The notes below the pieces were generated by a model that was not told the origin of the DNA, made no database searches, and worked only from the letters and a program-made list of their open reading frames with translations. From the NCBI RefSeq assembly GCF_023074175.1, contig NZ_JADPKS010000046.1:84643-148642 (forward strand): a stretch of DNA of 64,000 nt, in the 5' to 3' direction. A program made the position numbers and the translations under genes. The DNA is from Bradyrhizobium sp. 139. GTDB taxonomy: Bacteria > Pseudomonadota > Alphaproteobacteria > Rhizobiales > Xanthobacteraceae. Below, one piece after another: positions 18,023 through 26,384 of the stretch (positions within the stretch are counted from its first letter, which is position 1; every line of letters begins with the position of its first letter).

Positions 18023-19753
18023 TCAGGGCAGCACCTCGCGCCGCTCGCCGAGCCGCTGATCGAGCTCGGCACGCTTGTCGGCCAGAAGGCCGGCCTGGGC
18101 GGCTTCGATCACGGTGAACAGCTCATGAGCGTCGCTGAGCCGGGTCACGGTAACGTAGCTGGCCCCGGCGTCGTAGAGCTCGCCGACGTCGGCCAGGAGG
18201 TCGGCGGTGGCCACGATCAGGGCGGTCGGGTTGAGTGCGCGGACGTGGCGGACCAGCTTCTCGTTGGTGGCGCCCTTAAGCAGCGAATCCGGCACGCTGA
18301 GGATAATCATCTCGGACTTGCCGATGCCGGCATGGAGCAGCGTGTCGACATTGCTGATGTCGCCATAGATCACGTGCAGGCCGCGCGAAAGCAGCGTCTG
18401 GTACACATTGGGGTTGAAGTCGACCACGGTGATCTGCTCGAGCAGCACTGGTGTCTGCCGCTCGATCTCGGCCAGAAGCGCGCTCGCCGCACGGAAAAAG
18501 CCGAGGATGACGATGCGGCGGGCCTCGCCATGGCCGGCTTCGTGCCCCTCCTCGCCATGGCCGTTGCCGTGGTCGAGATCGCGCAGGCCGATCCGCTTCA
18601 GGGGGCCGATCGCCCAGCGGGTGATCTCGTCACTGCGAGTCATCACGAAGGTCGAGACCACGGCCAGCACCACGAAGGCGAAGGAGGCCGCATTCGCCGT
18701 CTCGGCCGCGATGTGATGGTCGGCAACGCCGGTCTGGATCACCACCAGCGAGAATTCGGAGATCTGCGCGAGGTTCAGGGCCGGCAACAGGCTGGCGCGC
18801 AGGCCCTGCTTCATCAGGTAGAGCGGGGCGAAGGTGGTGACGAGACGGCTCACCACCGTGAACGCCGCGATCATCAAGGCAAGCCCGATTACGGAGAGAC
18901 CTGGCACGGGAATTGTCATGCCGAGCGCGACAAAGAACAGTGTGATGAAGAAGTCGCGGAGCGTGGTGACCTTGGCGGTGACGTCGAGCGCGTAAGGAAA
19001 GGTCGAGAGCGAGACGCCGGCGATCAGCGCGCCCATCTCGCGCGACAGCGAGAGCCGCTCCGCGGTCTCGGCGACGAGGAAGCACCAGGCGAGCGCGCCA
19101 AGCAGGATAAGCTCGGGGCGGCGGGCGATCTGATGGAATAAGCGCGGCAGCACATAACGGCTGACCAGCAGCGCGGCGGCAACCAGCACCCCGACGCGGC
19201 CGATCGAGATCAGGATGACGCTGACCTCGAGATTGGCGAGGCTCGGCTGCACCGCCAGGAACAGGATGGCGAAGATGTCCTGGAGCACCAGCACGCCGAG
19301 CGTGATGCGGCCCGGCAGCGTGTCGAGCTCGCGTTTTTCATAGAGCACCTTGACGATGATGACGGTGCTCGACAGCGCACAGGCGATGCAGAGATAGACC
19401 GCATCGAAATGCCCGCCGCCGAGCGACAAGCCGATGCCGACGAAGAACAGCACCCCGAGCAGGCAGCCGCCGAGGAGCTGGCCTCCCGCCGCGAACAGGA
19501 TCACCTTTCCCGCCCGCACGATCTTCTTCAGGTCGATCTCCAGCCCGATCATGAACAGCATAAAGATCAGACCGAGTTCGGAGATGACGCTGATCGATTC
19601 CTGCGACTTGACCCAACCGGCGCCGAATGGACCTATGCAAAAGCCGGCGATAAGATAGGCCAGGATCAGCGGCTGCCGGGAGAAATGGGCGAGCAGGCCC
19701 AGCATCCAGGCAAACAGAATACAGAGAGTGATGTCGCGAATGAGCTCGTGCAT
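18023..19753 (-). CDS. CPA2-family cation:proton antiporter with RCK/TrkA-N domain (KefB/YbaL-like)
   Basis: 576 residues from the ATG at 19753 (MHELIRDITLCILFAWMLG). About twelve transmembrane helices fill residues 1-380, including the acidic ion-binding type segment FMLFMIGLEIDL and ALSSTVIIVKVL. A cytoplasmic Rossmann-like TrkA-N domain spans about 400-540 (RRIVILGFFRAASALLAEIE ... ITVVDFNPNVYQTLLSRG), which senses nucleotide or glutathione adducts in the family. A His/Gly/Glu-rich linker near residues 395-412 lies between the two parts. It exports K+ or Na+ against protons. Divergent from the DUF3124-like gene. Confidence 0.92.
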   Translation of the reverse strand: MHELIRDITLCILFAWMLGLLAHFSRQPLILAYLIAGFCIGPFGAGWVKSQESISVISELGLIFMLFMIGLEIDLKKIVRAGKVILFAAGGQLLGGCLLGVLFFVGIGLSLGGGHFDAVYLCIACALSSTVIIVKVLYEKRELDTLPGRITLGVLVLQDIFAILFLAVQPSLANLEVSVILISIGRVGVLVAAALLVSRYVLPRLFHQIARRPELILLGALAWCFLVAETAERLSLSREMGALIAGVSLSTFPYALDVTAKVTTLRDFFITLFFVALGMTIPVPGLSVIGLALMIAAFTVVSRLVTTFAPLYLMKQGLRASLLPALNLAQISEFSLVVIQTGVADHHIAAETANAASFAFVVLAVVSTFVMTRSDEITRWAIGPLKRIGLRDLDHGNGHGEEGHEAGHGEARRIVILGFFRAASALLAEIERQTPVLLEQITVVDFNPNVYQTLLSRGLHVIYGDISNVDTLLHAGIGKSEMIILSVPDSLLKGATNEKLVRHVRALNPTALIVATADLLADVGELYDAGASYVTVTRLSDAHELFTVIEAAQAGLLADKRAELDQRLGERREVLP

Positions 19754-19820
19754 ACCAAATCGGTCCGTTTTGCCGCACCCTAGAGACGGGTTGCGGCGCG
19801 GCAAGCGAGCAATTCGTCAC

Positions 19821-20348
19821 ATGCGGAAAGAGCTTTTCGCAGCAATGCTGCTATGCCCCCTCGCCTGCGCCGTGCCCGCAGCCGCTCAATCCAAGGTCAA
19901 TATCGAACAAAACTTTGCTGATTCGCTCACCGCGCTGCCGAAGGAGGACCTCGCCGTCTCTGGCGGGTTCTACGTGCCCGCCTATTCCAGCGTTGCGATG
20001 AGCCAGGGCAAGCTGCGTGTCGATTTCTCGGTGACGCTGAGCGTACACAACGCCTCCGAGACCCAGCCGCTGGTGGTCAAACGCATCGCCTATTTCGACA
20101 CCGCAGGCAAGCAGGTCGAGACTTATCTCAAGGCGCCGGTGGCCGTGAAGCCGCTCGCCACCGTCTCGATCTTCATTCCGACTGACGACGTGCGCGGCGG
20201 GACAGGGGCCAATTTCATCGTCGACTGGGCCGCAACGGGCGAGATCGCCGAGCCGGTGGTCGAGGCCTTGATGGTTGGCGGCATCGCCAATGCGCATTAC
20301 GCTTTCATCAGCCAGGGCCGTCCGACCCGGACGGTCGGCAAGAAATAA
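19821..20348 (+). CDS. DUF3124-like secreted protein
   Basis: 175 residues from the ATG at 19821, which begins a signal peptide (MRKELFAAMLLCPLACAVPAAAQS). The mature protein has a beta-rich domain: GGFYVPAYSSVAMSQGK, VTLSVHNAS, RIAYFDTAGK, FIPTDDVRGGTGANFIVDW. This matches the layout of the DUF3124 family, whose function is not established. It is divergent from the antiporter and 87 bp upstream of the aminotransferase gene. The short direct repeat AAGAAATAAGG occurs at its stop and again about 40 bp later. Confidence 0.82.
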   Translation: MRKELFAAMLLCPLACAVPAAAQSKVNIEQNFADSLTALPKEDLAVSGGFYVPAYSSVAMSQGKLRVDFSVTLSVHNASETQPLVVKRIAYFDTAGKQVETYLKAPVAVKPLATVSIFIPTDDVRGGTGANFIVDWAATGEIAEPVVEALMVGGIANAHYAFISQGRPTRTVGKK

Positions 20349-20435
20349 GGCCCGGCCCGCTCGGCGGGCAAGAAGAAATAAGGCTGGCCGGCGCAACGCC
20401 GACCGCTCAACAAGAACAGAAACGAGGAACGCCCC

Positions 20436-21668
20436 ATGACGTCCAGCTTCGATTTCGCGCCCCTGTTTCCGGCAGGGTTGCTGGCCCCTTCTGCGCGCTG
20501 GACGGGCCTTGCCAAATACAGCTTCGTCGGAGGCAACAACGATTCCGAGCAACTGCCGCTCGACGGCCTGATCGAGGCGGCCAACCAGGCCCTGCAACGC
20601 GAGGGCCGGTCGCTGGCGACCTATGGGCTGGCGCATGGCCCGCAAGGCTACCTGCCCTTGCGCGAATTTCTCGTCACCAAGCTGAAGCGCGATGCCGGCA
20701 TCAACTGCACCATCGACGACCTCCTGATCGTCTCAGGCTCGCTCCAGGCGCTCGACCTCGTCAACAACACGCTACTGACGCGCGGCGATACCGTGATCTT
20801 CGAGCAGGAAAGCTATCAGGGCTCGTTGACCCGCTTGGCACGGCTCGGGGTCAACGTGGTTGGCATCCCCCTCGACAAGGACGGCATGCGCATGGACGTG
20901 CTGGCCACGACGCTGGCAGACCTCAAGAGCCGCGGCATCCGGCCAAAATACATCTACACCATTCCGACGGTACAGAACCCGACCGGCAGCATCATGCCGG
21001 AAGGCCGCCGCGCGGAGTTGTTGCGGCTATCGGCAGAATACGGCGTGCCTGTATTCGAGGACGATTGCTACGCCGATCTGGTCTGGTCAGGACAGCGGCC
21101 GCCGGCGATCTATGCGATGAGCCCGAACGGCGGCGTGATCCATATCGGCTCGTTCTCGAAGTCGATCGCGCCGGCGCTGCGCGTCGGCTTCATCGTCGCG
21201 CCATGGGATGTGATGTCGCGGATGCTGGCGCTGAAGACGGACGCCGGCTCCGGCGCCCTGGAGCAGATGGTGCTCGCCGCCTACTGCAAGCCGCATTTTT
21301 CGACCCACGTCCCGGCGCTGACAAAGGCGCTGCGCACCAAGCTTGATACGCTGATGGAAGCCCTCAACGAGCAATTCGGGACGACAGCCGAATTCGAGGA
21401 GCCGAAGGGCGGCATCTTCCTGTGGGTGAAACTGCCCGATCAGGTCGATACGCTAAAACTGTATCAGGCCGCACTCGCGGCCGGCGTATCGATCAATCCA
21501 GGGCCGGAATGGTCGACCGACAAAAGCCATTCCAGCTCGCGGCTGCGGCTGTGCTTCGCGAGCCCTTCGCATCAGCAAATCCGCGACGGCGTCGCCGTGC
21601 TGGCCGAGGTGTGCCGCAAGGAGTTCGGCGTGCCGGCCCGCAGCGCCAACGTGGAGAAGCGGCCCTAA
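20436..21668 (+). CDS. PLP-dependent aminotransferase (class I/II, AAA/MocR-like fold)
   Basis: A 410-residue fold-type I aminotransferase. PLP contacts are visible: N181 in TVQNPTGS, D209/D210 in VFEDDCYADL, and the Schiff-base lysine K242 in GSFSKSIAPALRVG, followed by R249. The sequence resembles the LysN/2-aminoadipate aminotransferase group, which uses several amino acids. There is no fused GntR domain. Substrate is not decided by the sequence. It follows the DUF3124-like gene on the same strand. Confidence 0.92.
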   Translation: MTSSFDFAPLFPAGLLAPSARWTGLAKYSFVGGNNDSEQLPLDGLIEAANQALQREGRSLATYGLAHGPQGYLPLREFLVTKLKRDAGINCTIDDLLIVSGSLQALDLVNNTLLTRGDTVIFEQESYQGSLTRLARLGVNVVGIPLDKDGMRMDVLATTLADLKSRGIRPKYIYTIPTVQNPTGSIMPEGRRAELLRLSAEYGVPVFEDDCYADLVWSGQRPPAIYAMSPNGGVIHIGSFSKSIAPALRVGFIVAPWDVMSRMLALKTDAGSGALEQMVLAAYCKPHFSTHVPALTKALRTKLDTLMEALNEQFGTTAEFEEPKGGIFLWVKLPDQVDTLKLYQAALAAGVSINPGPEWSTDKSHSSSRLRLCFASPSHQQIRDGVAVLAEVCRKEFGVPARSANVEKRP

Positions 21669-21835
21669 GCCACCTGGGGCTGGCTGCCGTGGATCGCGGA
21701 GGCCGCGCCATCCTACCCCGGAAGCAGCCGGCCTCATCGACGCGGATCAAATTCGCGCGCGAATGGCGGCTGCCGTGGACCGATGCGAGCAGGATGCTAC
21801 GCTTTGGCATTATTGGAAGTGGGGCTTTTCAGGAC

Positions 21836-22288
21836 ATGACGCGTTGTCCGAGCCGCTGGATCACGGCGGCGCTGCTGTGGCTTGCATTCACGCCAGCGGC
21901 CGGCGCCGAGACGCTTGCGGCGACGGTCGAGCAATGGGGCCTGCTCGGCTCCTGGGCGGTCGATTGCGCGGCTCGCCCTGACCGCGACAAGGGCGCGGCG
22001 CTGACTTACGAGATCCGGAAGGACGGAAGGGTGATGTACCGGCGCAATTTCGGCGAAGCCAAGGACGAGAACGAAGTGGTGTCGGCCACGGTCGGCGCCG
22101 AGGGCCTGCTCAATGTGATGGTGTACTTCCCCTCGCTGCATCAGACGCGCGAGTTCGGTCTGCTACTCTCAAAGCAAGGTAGCTTGCGCGCGATCTACAA
22201 TCGCAGTGAGCGCGGCGAGTACACGATCAGGGACGGCAAATACGCCGCGACAGGCGCGCCAACACCGGCACAGCAACGCTGCGATTGA
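21836..22288 (+). CDS. Putative secreted protein (IalB-like layout)
   Basis: 150 residues from the ATG at 21836, which gives a signal peptide (MTRCPSRWITAALLWLAFTPAAGAET); an alternative ATG 42 bp upstream is in frame. The mature part (VEQWGLLGSWAVDCAARPDR, YEIRKDGRVMYRRNF, YFPSLHQTREFGLLLSKQGS) looks like a beta-sandwich periplasmic domain of about 125 residues with two cysteines (residues about 43 and 149). The QWGLLGSWxVDC start recalls invasion-associated locus B proteins, but similarity is limited. Function unknown. Confidence 0.72.
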   Translation: MTRCPSRWITAALLWLAFTPAAGAETLAATVEQWGLLGSWAVDCAARPDRDKGAALTYEIRKDGRVMYRRNFGEAKDENEVVSATVGAEGLLNVMVYFPSLHQTREFGLLLSKQGSLRAIYNRSERGEYTIRDGKYAATGAPTPAQQRCD

Positions 22289-22337
22289 CTATTACCCTCG
22301 AGCTTGATCTCTCGAAAAACTGCTCCACACTTTTTTG

Positions 22338-22355
22338 TCTGAACAGCTGTTCAGA
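22338..22355. promoter_or_regulatory. Perfect 18-bp palindrome, candidate operator
   Basis: TCTGAACAGCTGTTCAGA reads the same on both strands. It lies 19 bp upstream of the -35 element of the EcfG-like promoter serving the gene at 22430. The TGAACA..TGTTCA form is typical of TetR-family operators; GAAC-N4-GTTC also resembles the Gram-positive LexA box, but alphaproteobacterial LexA uses a different direct repeat. Confidence 0.6.
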
Positions 22356-22374
22356 ATTCTCTGGTGATTCCTCC

Positions 22375-22399
22375 GGAACGTTCACGCGAATGCGCCGTT
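22375..22399 (+). promoter_or_regulatory. EcfG-type general stress promoter (GGAAC-N16-CGTT)
   Basis: An exact match to the consensus used by alphaproteobacterial EcfG sigma factors, with 16 bases between GGAAC and CGTT. The -10 element ends 31 bp before the TTG start of the small His-rich secreted protein gene. Confidence 0.75.
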
Positions 22400-22429
22400 T
22401 AGATTTGCATTCTATTGGAGGAGGACATC

Positions 22430-22654
22430 TTGAAGAAACTTGGTTATGTGATTGCTGCTATCGGCGCGCTCGCGGTGGCATTGCCGACGCTCGCCAGCGC
22501 GGAGACGGTGGTGATCAAGCGCGGTCATCATCACGGCCCGTACGGCGCCCGCGCCGAATACGGCATGCATCGCGATCACGGCTGGCATCGCGGCTGGCAC
22601 CATCGCGACAAGGCCGTCGTGATCAAGCGTGGCGGTCATCGCCACTGGGACTAA
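22430..22654 (+). CDS. Small secreted histidine-rich protein
   Basis: 74 residues starting at a TTG; the start is decided by a very strong GGAGGAGG ribosome-binding site eight bases upstream and by the signal peptide that follows (MKKLGYVIAAIGALAVALPTLASAE). An upstream ATG-less extension would place the ribosome site inside the gene. The mature peptide of about 48 residues holds twelve histidines, many Arg and Gly, and a repeated VVIKRG segment near each end. It might bind metal or the cell wall in the periplasm, but there is no recognised family. An EcfG-type promoter and a perfect palindrome lie upstream, and a terminator downstream. Confidence 0.8.
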   Translation: MKKLGYVIAAIGALAVALPTLASAETVVIKRGHHHGPYGARAEYGMHRDHGWHRGWHHRDKAVVIKRGGHRHWD

Positions 22655-22669
22655 TGCGCACGCAATACG

Positions 22670-22695
22670 GAAATGGCCCCTCACGGGGCCATTTC
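22670..22695 (+). terminator. Hairpin terminator after the His-rich protein gene
   Basis: An 11-bp perfect stem GAAATGGCCCC / GGGGCCATTTC with a TCAC loop, followed by TTT. Confidence 0.8.
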
Positions 22696-22722
22696 TTTGC
22701 GTGTTCGAAACGTTCGGCGAGG

Positions 22723-23541
22723 TTAGTCCCACGCCGGCGCGAAGCCGGGATTGACGCAGCGGCTGTCTTTCGGCAGCGCGGCGATCTTGTTGCGGTCGGC
22801 ATCGTCGAGCGTGATCTTCAGCGCGTCGAGATTGGCCTGTTGGCTCTCAAGGCGTGAGGCCTTCGGAATCGCGGCGACGCCATCCTGGTCGAGCAGCCAT
22901 TTCAGCGCGACCTGCGCGGCGGTCGCGTCGTGCTTGGCGCCGATCTCGGCCAGCACCGGATCGGATGCGACACGCCCCTGCGCCAGCGGACAATAGGCGA
23001 CCAGCGCGATCGACTTGGCGTTGAGATAGGCCAGTACCTTCGATTGATCGAGCATCGCGTGATATTCGATCTGATTGCAGGCGATCGGCGCTCTGATGTC
23101 CTCGACGGCGATCTTGAGCAGCGCGGTGGTGAAGTTGGCAACGCCGATGGCCCGCATGCGCCTCTCGTCCTTCAGCTTCATCAGAGTCTCGAACACCACG
23201 CCCCAGTTCGCGGCCTTCGACGGCCAGTGCACGAGATAGAGGTCGACGTGGTCGAGCTCGAGCTTGTTCAGGCTGGTATCGAAGGCGCGGCGGATCGCGT
23301 CGGGACTGAGGTTCTCGTGCCAGACCTTTGTCGTGACATGCAGCTCGCCGCGCGGCAGGCTCGACGCAGCGAGTGCGGCACCGATCGGCTCCTCGTTGGC
23401 GTACATCTCGGCGGTGTCGATATGACGATAGCCGATCGACAGTGCGCTCTCGACCGCAGCGCGGCAGGCATCGCCCTGCATGCGGAAGGTGCCGAGGCCG
23501 AGCTTGGGCATGCTGATGCCCTGTGTCTTCAGATTGTCCAT
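22723..23541 (-). CDS. Aldo/keto reductase
   Basis: 272 residues from the ATG at 23541 (MDNLKTQGISMPKLGLGTFRM). The catalytic tetrad of the NADPH-dependent AKR superfamily is complete: Asp42, Tyr47, Lys72 and His105. GVANFTTALL near 150 and IPKASRLESQQANLDAL near 230 match the cofactor-binding ends of 2,5-diketo-gluconate reductase-like members (AKR5 type, YafB/DkgB). It reduces aldehydes such as methylglyoxal or sugars; the natural substrate is unknown. Convergent with the His-rich protein gene. Confidence 0.94.
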   Translation of the reverse strand: MDNLKTQGISMPKLGLGTFRMQGDACRAAVESALSIGYRHIDTAEMYANEEPIGAALAASSLPRGELHVTTKVWHENLSPDAIRRAFDTSLNKLELDHVDLYLVHWPSKAANWGVVFETLMKLKDERRMRAIGVANFTTALLKIAVEDIRAPIACNQIEYHAMLDQSKVLAYLNAKSIALVAYCPLAQGRVASDPVLAEIGAKHDATAAQVALKWLLDQDGVAAIPKASRLESQQANLDALKITLDDADRNKIAALPKDSRCVNPGFAPAWD

Positions 23542-23681
23542 GAAAAAGGCTCCTGACGTATCCCGCTGGATGCCGGCGGCGCTGCCGCGTGAGCAGACGT
23601 TTCGGTGATGGAAAGAGGTGGCGGGAGCCGCCACAATAGCGCGCGAGCCGCAGGGTCGCCAATCAAGATCGGGTTAGCGGC

Positions 23682-24650
23682 CTACGAATGCTGCGCCACC
23701 ACCGCCGGGCGCGCCTGCGGCTGGGGCACGATGTCGACGGACCAGAGGTCGCAATTGTCGACGTCTTTCAGGGTCACGGTCATCACGCCGCTGGCGCCAT
23801 CGATCTCGACGCGGCCGAAGAATTGCAGGCCGAAACAGGGCGCGAGGTTCTCGCCCTGCGCCTCGCTGCAACCGTTCTGGTACATCGCGACCGGACCAAA
23901 AGAGTTGTCGAGCCCGCCCGGTCCCCAGGTGCCGGCATGCAAGGGCCAGAGACGAATTCCCAGAACGGCTCGAAGTCCCGGAATGCGCCTTGTTCGGATC
24001 GTAATAATGCGCGGCGATGTAGTGCATGTCGGCGGTGAGCCAGATAACATAACATTGCGGATTCCAGCGTGCTTGATGGAGGCAAGGAGGTCGGCGATCT
24101 CGTGCTCGCACCGGTCGGGCGGCCCATCGCCGAGCGCAACCGCATCGAGGCTGATCACGCCGATCGGCAGGTCGGCCGCGATCACCTTCCAGGCCGCGCG
24201 CGAGGCGGCGAGCTCACGCTTCAGCCAAGCGAGTTGCTCGGCACCCAGGATCTAGCCATGGCGATCGTCGCTGTTGTTCCAGCTATCGTCGCGATAGCTG
24301 CGCATGTCGATCATGAAGACGTCGAGCAGCGGACCATAGGCGATTTTGCGATAGACCCGGCCCTTGCGCGCGCCGATATCGCGGATCAGCATGTAGTCCA
24401 AGAAGGCGCGGCGGGCGCGCGCGACCAGACGCGGGGTTGCCGTCGTCCTCATAGCCGGCGTCGTCATAGCTGCCGGTCGGCGACCAGTCGTTGGTGACCT
24501 CATGGTCGTCCCGCTGCGCGAACATCGGCACTTGCGCGTGGAAGGCGCGGAAGTGCTCATCGAGATGGTTGTATTTGTAGTTGCGGCGGAACTGCGCAGC
24601 GTGCGCGACCTCGGCTTTTTCCTTCTTGACTTCGCGCCTACGGTTTTACG
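23682..24650 (-). pseudogene. phoD: Decayed alkaline phosphatase D (PhoD-like) gene
   Basis: Reading leftward, successive frames carry PhoD-like text: AQFRRNYKYNHLDEHFRAFH and MFAQRDDHEVTNDWSPTGSY in one frame, then FLDYMLIRDIGARKGRVYRK and VFMIDMRSYRDDSWNNSDDR in another. A TAG stop at 24252-24254 follows, then VIAADLPIGVISLDAVALGD. After it the frame shifts for WLTADMHYIAAHYYDPNKA, again for FRDFEPFWEFVSG, and again for PLHAGTWGPGGLDNSFGP. The signal peptide and N-terminal domain are missing. There are thus about four frameshifts, one stop and a 5' truncation, so no active Ca/Fe phosphodiesterase can be made. Sequencing error alone is unlikely given the number of lesions. Confidence 0.85.
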
Positions 24651-24677
24651 ACGCGCGGACGACGGTTTCGAACCGGG

Positions 24678-25097
24678 CTAGTGCTTCCAGTTGCAGATGC
24701 CGCCGGTGCGGCATGGCCAGGTCTGGATACGGGTGTCCATCGCCTGCGCGTCCAGCGGATTGCCATGGCGATGTGCAAGCTTGGTGCGCGCTGCGCCGCG
24801 CGGCCGGACGCTCTTGGCATGCACAACCTTCGGCTCGGCCACGTGCACGCGTTTGGTGGCAACCTTCTTCGGCACGTCGACAGGTTCGGTGCGCGCCTGC
24901 GCCTCGTTGCCACCCTTCGCCTCCAACGCGACTGGCGCGAATTGCGTCTGGGGCCCGAGCCTCTTCGGCGACAGCACCGCCCTGGAGAGATCGAGGCCGA
25001 GATATTCGTCGGGCTTGTAGTCGTCAGCGCGCGCGACGCCGCCCCATGCGAGCACGAGGGCAATGGCAACCGCAAAAGGAACGCTCTTCAGGACCAC
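24678..25097 (-). CDS. Secreted hypothetical protein, basic
   Basis: 139 residues with a GTG start preceded by a strong CAGGAGG ribosome-binding site. A signal peptide is clear (MVLKSVPFAVAIALVLAWGGVARADD). The mature part is rich in Lys, Arg, Ala and Val, with KKVATKRVHVAEPKVVHAKS near residues 77-96, and ends with two cysteines in WPCRTGGICNWKH. No named family is recognised. It sits directly upstream of the phoD remnant on the same strand. Confidence 0.75.
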   Translation of the reverse strand: MVLKSVPFAVAIALVLAWGGVARADDYKPDEYLGLDLSRAVLSPKRLGPQTQFAPVALEAKGGNEAQARTEPVDVPKKVATKRVHVAEPKVVHAKSVRPRGAARTKLAHRHGNPLDAQAMDTRIQTWPCRTGGICNWKH

Positions 25098-25203
25098 GGA
25101 CGCCTCCTGAATTGATTATTTGAGGGTAATTTATCTCTATTTAGGAGGCGTCGCGTGCAATTCCAGCGGCCAAGTACCGCCGTGGTTAAGAAGTTTGGCA
25201 GTG

Positions 25204-26205
25204 TTAGGCGCCCCTTCGCGCTGCACCCGTCCCGTCCAGGAACGCCATCAGGCGGCTCCGGATGATCTGTTCCGCCTCATCCATGATGCGGTCGACGAGT
25301 TCCTTGCAGGAGGGGATGTCGCGGATCAGGCCCGCGACCATGCCACAGCTCCAGGCGCCCGCGTCCATCTGGCCGTCCAGCATGATCTTGGGATAGACGC
25401 CCGCGACCTGATCGTGGATATCGTCGATGTTCAGCTTGTCGCCCTTTTCGCGCTCGATCTCGAGCAGGCGATCGACATTGGCGTTCTTCAGCACGCGCTC
25501 CGTGTTGCGCAAGCTCCGCATGATCAGGCGGGTGTCGAGCTCGGTGGCCGCGACCAGCGCGTTCTTCACGTTCTGATGCACCGGCGCTTCCTTGGTGGCG
25601 ATGAAACGGGTGCCCATGTTCATGCCGGCCGCGCCCAGCGACAGCGCCGCGACCAGGCTGCGTCCGTCGACCATGCCGCCAGAGGCGACGAACGGAATCT
25701 TCAGCTCCTCCGCCGCACGCGGCAGCAGGATCATGTTGGGAATGTCGTCCTCACCGGGATGGCCGCCGCACTCAAAGCCGTCGACGCTGACAGCGTCGCA
25801 ACCGATGCGCTCGGCCTTCAGGGAGTGGCGGACTGACGTGCATTTGTGGATGACCTTGACGCCGGCCGCCTTTAGCGCCGGCATGTATTGTTCGGGGCTG
25901 CGGCCCGCGGTCTCCACGGACTTGACGCCACCTTCGACGATGGCTGCGATGTATTCCGGATAGGGCGGCGCGGCGAAGCTCGGCAGGAAGGTGAGATTGA
26001 CGCCGAACGGCTTGTCAGTCATGTCGCGGCAGCGCGCGATTTCCTTTGCGAGCAACTCCGGCGTCTTCTGCGTCAGGCCGGTGATGATGCCGAGCCCGCC
26101 GGCATTGGAGACGGCAGCGGCAAGTTCGGCAAAGCCGACGAAATGCATGCCGCCCTGGATGATCGGGTGCTCGATTCCGAACAGTTCGGTGATCGCGGTC
26201 TTCAC
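25204..26205 (-). CDS. Nitronate monooxygenase-like FMN protein
   Basis: A 333-residue TIM-barrel FMN enzyme related to 2-nitropropane dioxygenase and FabK. Visible motifs are PIIQGGMHFVGFAELAAAVSNAGGLG at 14-39, VIHKCTSVRHSLKAE near 118, DAVSVDGFECGGHPGE near 138, and the phosphate-binding VASGGMVDGRSLVAALSLGA near 173. It probably oxidises nitronates or reduces a related substrate. A GTG start is used with GGGAGG seven bases upstream. It stands between the secreted protein and the efflux pair; no operon link is evident. Confidence 0.9.
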   Translation of the reverse strand: MKTAITELFGIEHPIIQGGMHFVGFAELAAAVSNAGGLGIITGLTQKTPELLAKEIARCRDMTDKPFGVNLTFLPSFAAPPYPEYIAAIVEGGVKSVETAGRSPEQYMPALKAAGVKVIHKCTSVRHSLKAERIGCDAVSVDGFECGGHPGEDDIPNMILLPRAAEELKIPFVASGGMVDGRSLVAALSLGAAGMNMGTRFIATKEAPVHQNVKNALVAATELDTRLIMRSLRNTERVLKNANVDRLLEIEREKGDKLNIDDIHDQVAGVYPKIMLDGQMDAGAWSCGMVAGLIRDIPSCKELVDRIMDEAEQIIRSRLMAFLDGTGAARRGA

Positions 26206-26384
26206 GTATGGGCCTCCCGGGTCTTGCTTGATGTTGCGATCAGTCTAGCCGGACTTTTGCGCCGGGGTCACCATTTCTCTCCGAAGGAGCGGATCTCCAT
26301 CTCGAATGTCCCAGGGGCTGCTTGAGCTGCTGATGGTCCGCCAATCAGCATCGGCAACGGAATCACTGGGGCATTCATCTGCCC

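Noticed and set aside
22338..22355. SOS (LexA) box
   Set aside because: GAAC-N4-GTTC is the Gram-positive type; alphaproteobacterial LexA uses GTTC-N7-GTTC, so a TetR-like operator is more likely.
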